Assembly (NCBI GenBank): GCA_003694425.1
Contig: RFJX01000077.1
Span: forward strand, 1-11,086
DNA from: Gammaproteobacteria bacterium
GTDB taxonomy: Bacteria > Pseudomonadota > Gammaproteobacteria > J113
Direction: 5' to 3'
DNA length: 11,086 bases
Both the position numbers and the translations under genes were made by a program. Within the stretch, counting starts at the first letter, position 1. The number at the start of each line of letters is the position of its first letter. The notes under the pieces were generated by a model, which did not search any database, was not told the DNA's origin, and saw only the letters and a program-made list of their open reading frames with translations. Shown one piece after another: positions 6,446 through 11,086 of this stretch.

Positions 6446-8803
6446 GTGCTGCCCAAACCCGAAGAGAACAGACAAGCCACCACGCTTCAGGATCTGGAAC
6501 AGGAGTTCCAGATCCACCCCCCCACCTACGACTGGTGCGTGCGCGCCTTCACCCGCTTCCGGGGCCTGCTGGGGATCAACGTCAAGGTCCACGGGGAGGA
6601 GGACCTGCTGCGCAGCGGGGAGGTCTTCGTCTTCAACCACTTCGCCCGGGTGGAGACCTTCATCCCGCAGTACTTCATCCACCAGGCCAGCGGGGCCTAC
6701 TGCCGGGCCATCGCCGCCGGCTACCTGTTCCGGCGGGACGACGTCTTCGCCCGCTTCCTGCGCCGGGTCGGCGCGGTGCCCCACGACCACCCCTTCGTGC
6801 TGCCCTTTCTCGTGCGGGAGGTGCTGCGCGGGCGCAAGGTGATCATCTTCCCGGAAGGGGGGATGGTGAAGGACCGCCGGGTGATGGACGAAAGGGGGCG
6901 CTATTCCGTCTACTCGCGCAGCGCCCGGGCCCGGCGCAAGCAGTACACCGGCGCCGCCCGCCTGGCCCTCGCGCTGGAGCTGTTCCGGATGCGGGTACGG
7001 CTGGCGGCCGCGCGCGGCGAGCGGGAGCGGCTGGAGCAGTGGGTCACGGAGCTGGGGCTGGCGGATGTGGACGCCCTGCTGGAGTCGGCTTCCCGCAGCA
7101 CCCTCATCGTCCCGGCCAACATCACCTTCTATCCCATCTACCTGCGCGACAACTTCCTCCGGCGGGGGGTCGAGCTGATCCGGGGGGAACTGAGCCCGCG
7201 GGCCAACGAGGAACTGCTGATCGAGGGCAATCTGCTCCTGCGCGACACCGACATGGACATCCGCCTGGCCCCTCCGATCGATCCCGCCGCAGAGGCCAAC
7301 TGGTGGCAACGTAACCTGCACGAGTGGGTCTCGCGCCGGATCGAGCGGCCGGAAGAGGGACTGGGACTGGAACCGCTGCCCAACTGGCGCCGCCGCCTCG
7401 CCCGGCGGCTGCTGAGGCTGGAGGCCGGCCGGCTCCGGGACCGGTACATGCACGGCATCTACACCAGCGTGACGGTCAACCTGAGCCACCTGGCCTCGCT
7501 CCTGATCCTGCAGCTCATGGAGCGCGGCGAGCAGGGCGTCTCCTGCGACCGGTTCCGGCTGATGCTCTACCTGGCGGTGAAGCGGATCCAGCACGAGAGC
7601 GCGCTCCACCTCCACCGCGGCCTGCGCAACCCTTCTGACTACGGGATGCTGCCGGAGCGCAAGAACCGGGGCCTCGAGCAGTTCCTCCACTCCACCGGCC
7701 TGGCCGAGCTGCTGGTGGTGGAGGAAGGGCGGATCCGGTTCCTCCGGCGTCTGCGGGAGGAACACGACTTCGACGAGATCCGCCTCAAGAACATCATCAT
7801 GGTCTATGCCAACGAGGTCCGGCCCCTGCCGCAGGTCTCCGGCGTGGTGGCCCGCGCCATCGGGGAGGCGCCCTCGCTCGACCCCCGGGAGCTGGCACGG
7901 CTGCGCTTCGACGACGAACTGCGTGACCTGGAGTGGCACCGCAACTACTACAACCAGCCCCGCTTCGCCGCCATCAACAACGAGGAGACCGCCTGCCGCG
8001 ATCCCTCCCCCTTCCTCCTCGTTCCGGAGCGGTCCCGCCCCACCGGCGTGCTCCTGATCCACGGCCTGCTGGCCTCGCCGGCGGAGATACGTCCGTTCGG
8101 CAGGAAGCTCTACGGACTCGGCTATCCGGTGATGGGGGTGCGGCTGGCCGGGCACGGGACCTCGCCCTGGGACCTGCGCGGGCGCCGCCGCGAGGAGTGG
8201 CTGGAGTCGGTCCGCAGGGGCTACCGCATCCTCGCCCCCTTCTGCGAGCGCGTGGTGATGGTCGGCTTCTCCACCGGGGCCGCGCTGGCGCTGCTGCTGG
8301 CCGCCGCGCAGCCACCCCGCCTCGCGGGAGTGGTGGCAGTGGCCCCGGCGCTCAAGTTCCGCAACCGCAATCTGGTCTTCGTGCCCCTCGTCCACGGGGT
8401 CTCGCGCATGGTCCGCCGGGTCTCCTCCCACGAGGGGATCATGCCCTTCCGGATGATCGACCCCCAGCACCCCGACATCAACTACCGCCACGTCCCGCTG
8501 CGCGCCCTCCACGAGCTGCGCCGGCTGGTGAGCGAGATGCGGCACCGCCTGCCCGAGGTGCGCTGCCCGGTGCTGATCCTGCAGGGCGACGAGGACAGCG
8601 TGGTCGACCCCCGCGGCGCCGCCATCATCGAGCGCCACCTCGGCAGCGCGGAGAAGCGGCTGGTGATGCTGCCGTCGCAGCGCCACGGGATCCTCTACGA
8701 GGACATCGGCGGCTGTCACCAGCGGATCATCGACTACCTGGCGGAGCTGGAGCGTGCCGGGGCCGAGCCCCGCCCCGCCGAGGTAACACCGGGGTCCGGC
8801 TGA
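6446..8803 (+). CDS. Two-domain lipid enzyme: PlsC/PlsB-like acyltransferase plus alpha/beta hydrolase
   Basis: A 785-residue fusion. The N-terminal half is a glycerolipid acyltransferase-like domain: FVFNHFARVE with H65 and E70 (motif I, normally H-x4-D), FPEGG at 135-139 (motif III), and VPANITFYPI around P223 (motif IV). A helical middle part (about 300-520, with YTSVTVNLSHLASLL from 339) resembles the region after the acyltransferase core in PlsB-type enzymes, but I cannot assign it firmly. The C-terminal part (about 535-775) is an alpha/beta hydrolase of the monoacylglycerol lipase/carboxylesterase kind: oxyanion-side LIHGLLASP (H539), nucleophile GFSTG (S609), acid GDEDSVV (D717) and H747 in RHGI. 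No signal peptide or clear membrane helix. The start is GTG at 6446, 7 codons after an in-frame TGA; no Shine-Dalgarno is visible. It may move or release acyl chains on lipids; substrate unknown. The next gene is fadE-like, 137 nt on. Confidence 0.88.
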   Translation: MLPKPEENRQATTLQDLEQEFQIHPPTYDWCVRAFTRFRGLLGINVKVHGEEDLLRSGEVFVFNHFARVETFIPQYFIHQASGAYCRAIAAGYLFRRDDVFARFLRRVGAVPHDHPFVLPFLVREVLRGRKVIIFPEGGMVKDRRVMDERGRYSVYSRSARARRKQYTGAARLALALELFRMRVRLAAARGERERLEQWVTELGLADVDALLESASRSTLIVPANITFYPIYLRDNFLRRGVELIRGELSPRANEELLIEGNLLLRDTDMDIRLAPPIDPAAEANWWQRNLHEWVSRRIERPEEGLGLEPLPNWRRRLARRLLRLEAGRLRDRYMHGIYTSVTVNLSHLASLLILQLMERGEQGVSCDRFRLMLYLAVKRIQHESALHLHRGLRNPSDYGMLPERKNRGLEQFLHSTGLAELLVVEEGRIRFLRRLREEHDFDEIRLKNIIMVYANEVRPLPQVSGVVARAIGEAPSLDPRELARLRFDDELRDLEWHRNYYNQPRFAAINNEETACRDPSPFLLVPERSRPTGVLLIHGLLASPAEIRPFGRKLYGLGYPVMGVRLAGHGTSPWDLRGRRREEWLESVRRGYRILAPFCERVVMVGFSTGAALALLLAAAQPPRLAGVVAVAPALKFRNRNLVFVPLVHGVSRMVRRVSSHEGIMPFRMIDPQHPDINYRHVPLRALHELRRLVSEMRHRLPEVRCPVLILQGDEDSVVDPRGAAIIERHLGSAEKRLVMLPSQRHGILYEDIGGCHQRIIDYLAELERAGAEPRPAEVTPGSG

Positions 8804-8819
8804 GATAAGACTGTCGAGA

Positions 8820-8857
8820 ACCTCGAAGTAACCGCTTTCCCTGCGGTTTTCCGAGGT
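8820..8857 (+). other. Two-part hairpin between hydrolase gene and fadE
   Basis: ACCTCG (8820-8825) pairs with CGAGGT (8852-8857), and inside it AACCGC (8830-8835) with GCGGTT (8843-8848), with small internal loops (AAGT and TTC) and a 7-nt loop. It begins 16 nt after the hydrolase stop. No U-run follows on either strand, so it is not a standard intrinsic terminator; it could stabilise the 3' end of the upstream mRNA or aid factor-dependent termination. Confidence 0.5.
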
Positions 8858-8860
8858 CCC

Positions 8861-8899
8861 CTGTCACCTGTCAGGATCCGGGTCTACACTTGGTCTACA
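8861..8899 (+). promoter_or_regulatory. Direct repeats in the fadE upstream region (possible operator/promoter)
   Basis: Two short direct repeats lie in tandem: CTGTCA at 8861 and 8868 (7-bp period) and GGTCTACA at 8881 and 8892 (11-bp period, about one helical turn). CTGTCA (8861-8866) and TACACT (8885-8890) are also weak -35/-10 candidates with an 18-nt spacer. The 11-bp repeat is a plausible regulator site for a fatty-acid degradation gene, but it does not clearly match the FadR or PsrA sites I know. Confidence 0.35.
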
Positions 8900-8940
8900 G
8901 GAGGAGGCACCTCCACAACAACAAGCAAGGGAATCCGGCC

Positions 8941-11086
8941 ATGCTCTTCATCCTCGTTCTTCTCGCCGTCATCCTCGCCCTGGCCTATCTGCGCGCGAGT
9001 CTGCAGCAGGCGACCCTCGCCATCGCCGTGGTCCTCGTCGCCGGTACCCTCCTCGAGGCCGCGGGGACCGGGCTCCTGGTCCTCTGCTGGCTGCTGGCCC
9101 TGGCGGTCCTGGTGCCGCTGAACCACCTCCCGCTGCGCCGGCAGCTGATCAGCGCCCCCGCCCTGACCCTGTTCCGCAAGGTGCTGCCGCGGATGTCCGA
9201 TACCGAGCGGGAGGCGCTGGAGGCCGGCGACACCTGGTGGGACGCCGAGCTGTTCAGCGGCAGGCCGGACTGGAAGCGGCTGCAGGAATTCCCCATCACC
9301 CCGCTGAGCGCGGAGGAACAGGCCTTCCTCGACGGCCCGGTCGAGGAGCTGTGTACGATGCTGGACGACTGGCGGGTGACCCGCGAGCAACAGGACCTGC
9401 CGCCGGAGGTCTGGGAGTTCCTCAAGAAGGAGCGCTTCTTCGGCATGATCATCCCGAAGGAGTACGGCGGCCTCGGCTTCTCCGCCCGCGGCCACTCCGA
9501 GGTGGTGGTCAAGGTGGCCACCCGCAGCATCACCGCCGCGGTGACCGTCATGGTGCCCAACTCCCTCGGGCCCGGCGCCCTGCTGATGAAGTACGGGACC
9601 CCGGAGCAGAAGGACTACTATCTGCCGCGTCTGGCAACCGGCGAGGAGGTGCCCTGCTTCGCCCTCACCGGTCCGGAGGCCGGCTCCGATGCCGGCGCCA
9701 TGCCCGACACCGGCATCGTCTGCCGGCGGGATTTCCGGGGCGAGAAGGAGGTCCTCGGGATCCTCCTCAACTGGGAGAAGCGCTACATCACCCTGGGACC
9801 GGTGGCCACCGTCCTGGGACTGGCCTTCAAGCTGCGCGACCCCGACCACCTGCTGGGTGAAGAGGAGGAGGTCGGCATCACCCTGGCGCTGATCCCGACC
9901 GATACCCCCGGCGTGGAGATAGGCGACCGTCACATCCCGCTGGACATCCCCTTCCAGAACGGCCCCAACTACGGCCGCGACGTCTTCATCCCGATGGACT
10001 GGGTGATCGGCGGGGCCGGGCGGGCCGGACAGGGCTGGCGCATGCTGATGGAGTGCCTGGCCGAGGGACGCGGGGTATCCCTGCCGGCGCTGTCGGCGGC
10101 CGCCGGCAAGCTGGCCTCCCGCACCACGGGCGCCTACGCGCGGGTCCGCCGCCAGTTCAAGACCCCGATCGGCCGCTTCGAGGGCGTGGAGGAGGCGATG
10201 GGCCGGATCGGCGGCCTGAGCTATCTGATCGACGCCGCCCGCATCCTCACCCTGGGGGCCCTCGACCAGGGGATCCACCCCTCGGTGATCACGGCCATCG
10301 TCAAGTACCACGCGACCGAGTCGATGCGGCGGCTGATCAACGACGCCATGGACGTCCACGGCGGCAAGGGGATCGTCCTGGGACCGCGCAACTATCTCGG
10401 CCGCATCTACCAGTCGGTCCCGGTCAGCATCACGGTGGAGGGGGCCAACATCCTGACCCGCAACATGATCATCTTCGGCCAGGGCGCCATCCGCTGCCAC
10501 CCCTTCGTACTGAAGGAGATGGAGGCGGCCGCGGGTGACGACGAACAGGCCCTGAACCGCTTCGACGAGGCCCTGTTGGGACACCTGGGCTTCAGCCTCG
10601 GCAACGGGGTCCGGGCCCTCCTGCTGGGTCTGAGCAACGGCCACCTGGCCGGCGCCCCGGCCGGCCCCGACCACCGCGCCTGGCAGCAGCTCACCCGCTT
10701 CTCCGCCGTCCTCGCCCTGCTCTCGGATGTCAGCATGGGGCTGCTGGGGGGGAGCCTGAAGCGGCGCGAGCGGGTCTCCGCCCGCCTCGGCGACATCCTC
10801 AGTCACCTCTATCTCGCCTCGGCCCTGCTCAAGCGGCACCACGACGCCGGCGCCCCGGCCGACGAGCAGCCGCTGCTCGAATGGGGGCTGGCCTGGTGCC
10901 TGCACCAGATGGAGCGGGCCACCGCCGAGCTGCTGGACAACTACCCCCACCGGCTCGCCGGGCGGCTGCTGAAGTGGCTGGTCCTGCCCCTGGGGCGGCG
11001 GCTGCCGCCACCGGACGACCGCCACGACCATGCCGTGGCGCAGCTTCTGCAACAGCCCGGACCGGCGCGCGACCGCCTCACCGCCG
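8941..11086 (+). CDS. fadE: FadE-type acyl-CoA dehydrogenase (3' end outside window)
   Basis: Catalyses the first step of fatty-acid beta-oxidation, FAD-dependent oxidation of acyl-CoA to trans-2-enoyl-CoA. ATG at 8941 opens 715 codons with no stop before the edge; E. coli FadE is 814 residues, so about 100 are probably missing. Residues 1-60 are hydrophobic (two or three membrane-associated segments), then TLFRKVLPRMSDTEREALEAGDTWWDAELFSG, a FadE family hallmark. The dehydrogenase core has IIPKEYGGLGFS, FALTGPEAGSDAG (flavin/substrate loop) and the catalytic glutamate E500 in ITVEGANILTRNMIIFGQGAIRCHPF, the FadE-specific version of the YEGT motif. The remaining residues match the FadE C-terminal domain (PF09317). 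AAGGGA at 8927-8932 lies 8 nt before the start; a stronger GGAGG at 8903-8907 is too far away and is followed by CCTCC, with which it could pair. Its neighbour is the lipid acyltransferase/hydrolase gene. Confidence 0.95.
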   Translation, partial: MLFILVLLAVILALAYLRASLQQATLAIAVVLVAGTLLEAAGTGLLVLCWLLALAVLVPLNHLPLRRQLISAPALTLFRKVLPRMSDTEREALEAGDTWWDAELFSGRPDWKRLQEFPITPLSAEEQAFLDGPVEELCTMLDDWRVTREQQDLPPEVWEFLKKERFFGMIIPKEYGGLGFSARGHSEVVVKVATRSITAAVTVMVPNSLGPGALLMKYGTPEQKDYYLPRLATGEEVPCFALTGPEAGSDAGAMPDTGIVCRRDFRGEKEVLGILLNWEKRYITLGPVATVLGLAFKLRDPDHLLGEEEEVGITLALIPTDTPGVEIGDRHIPLDIPFQNGPNYGRDVFIPMDWVIGGAGRAGQGWRMLMECLAEGRGVSLPALSAAAGKLASRTTGAYARVRRQFKTPIGRFEGVEEAMGRIGGLSYLIDAARILTLGALDQGIHPSVITAIVKYHATESMRRLINDAMDVHGGKGIVLGPRNYLGRIYQSVPVSITVEGANILTRNMIIFGQGAIRCHPFVLKEMEAAAGDDEQALNRFDEALLGHLGFSLGNGVRALLLGLSNGHLAGAPAGPDHRAWQQLTRFSAVLALLSDVSMGLLGGSLKRRERVSARLGDILSHLYLASALLKRHHDAGAPADEQPLLEWGLAWCLHQMERATAELLDNYPHRLAGRLLKWLVLPLGRRLPPPDDRHDHAVAQLLQQPGPARDRLTA

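Noticed and set aside
6359..8719. Very long open frame (786 codons) on the minus strand
   Set aside because: It is exactly antisense to the acyltransferase/hydrolase gene, whose motifs and triad are clear. The translated antisense protein is a repetitive G/A/P/Q/H/V-rich string without known motifs, a common shadow in GC-rich DNA.
8820..8857. Rho-independent terminator after the hydrolase gene
   Set aside because: The hairpin is real but no U-run follows it on either strand.
8888..8902. FadR operator before fadE
   Set aside because: Only the half TGGTC agrees with the FadR consensus; the other half does not.
8884..11052. Long open frame (722 codons) on the minus strand
   Set aside because: It is antisense to the fadE gene, low in complexity, and matches no family; a codon-bias shadow.

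Overview
The window is high-GC, tightly packed chromosomal DNA, very probably from a gammaproteobacterium. The pointers are a zapB-like/zapA pair followed by a 6S RNA, an M3 peptidase of the oligopeptidase A (PrlC) type, a TIGR04211-type SH3/anchor protein and a FadE-type membrane-associated acyl-CoA dehydrogenase. The GC richness and gene set would fit a Chromatiales/Ectothiorhodospiraceae-like lineage, but that placement is inference. I see no phage, transposase, CRISPR array, tRNA or rRNA.

Left part (1-2418, minus strand). Read in the direction of transcription it starts at a strong sigma70-type promoter (TTGACC, 17-nt spacer, TATAGT; 2390-2418). Then come a short coiled-coil ZapB-like/TIGR02449 gene, zapA (GTG start, 2 nt after the previous stop), the 6S RNA (about 1588-1771, no ORF needed to explain this gap), an EVE-domain protein and a GGDEF diguanylate cyclase that runs off the left edge. 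This is the familiar gammaproteobacterial zapA-ssrS neighbourhood, but the 5-formyltetrahydrofolate cyclo-ligase gene (fau/ygfA) usually found after the 6S RNA is not there; the EVE gene begins 23 nt after it.

Middle part (2488-6324, plus strand). A divergent set runs rightward: a GIDE-like membrane protein with an embedded EF-hand loop, oligopeptidase A (prlC), and an SH3b/coiled-coil/C-terminal-anchor protein whose ATG overlaps the prlC stop (ATGA).

Right part (6325-11086, plus strand). A 121-bp gap carries two arrays of degenerate 7-bp repeats in opposite orientation, the second ending four bases before the GTG start of a large two-headed lipid enzyme: an N-terminal PlsC/PlsB-like acyltransferase with an unusual H-x4-E in place of H-x4-D, and a C-terminal alpha/beta hydrolase with an intact Ser-Asp-His triad. 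It is followed by a FadE-type acyl-CoA dehydrogenase cut by the right edge. The two lie in the same direction and could handle acyl chains together (transfer or release, then beta-oxidation), but that coupling is inferred from adjacency only.

Most of the window is conserved housekeeping content. The parts most worth a second look are the heptad repeat arrays against the hybrid enzyme gene, the hybrid enzyme itself, the GIDE/EF-hand protein, and the 6S RNA locus with its missing fau and a hairpin over the next gene's ribosome binding site.
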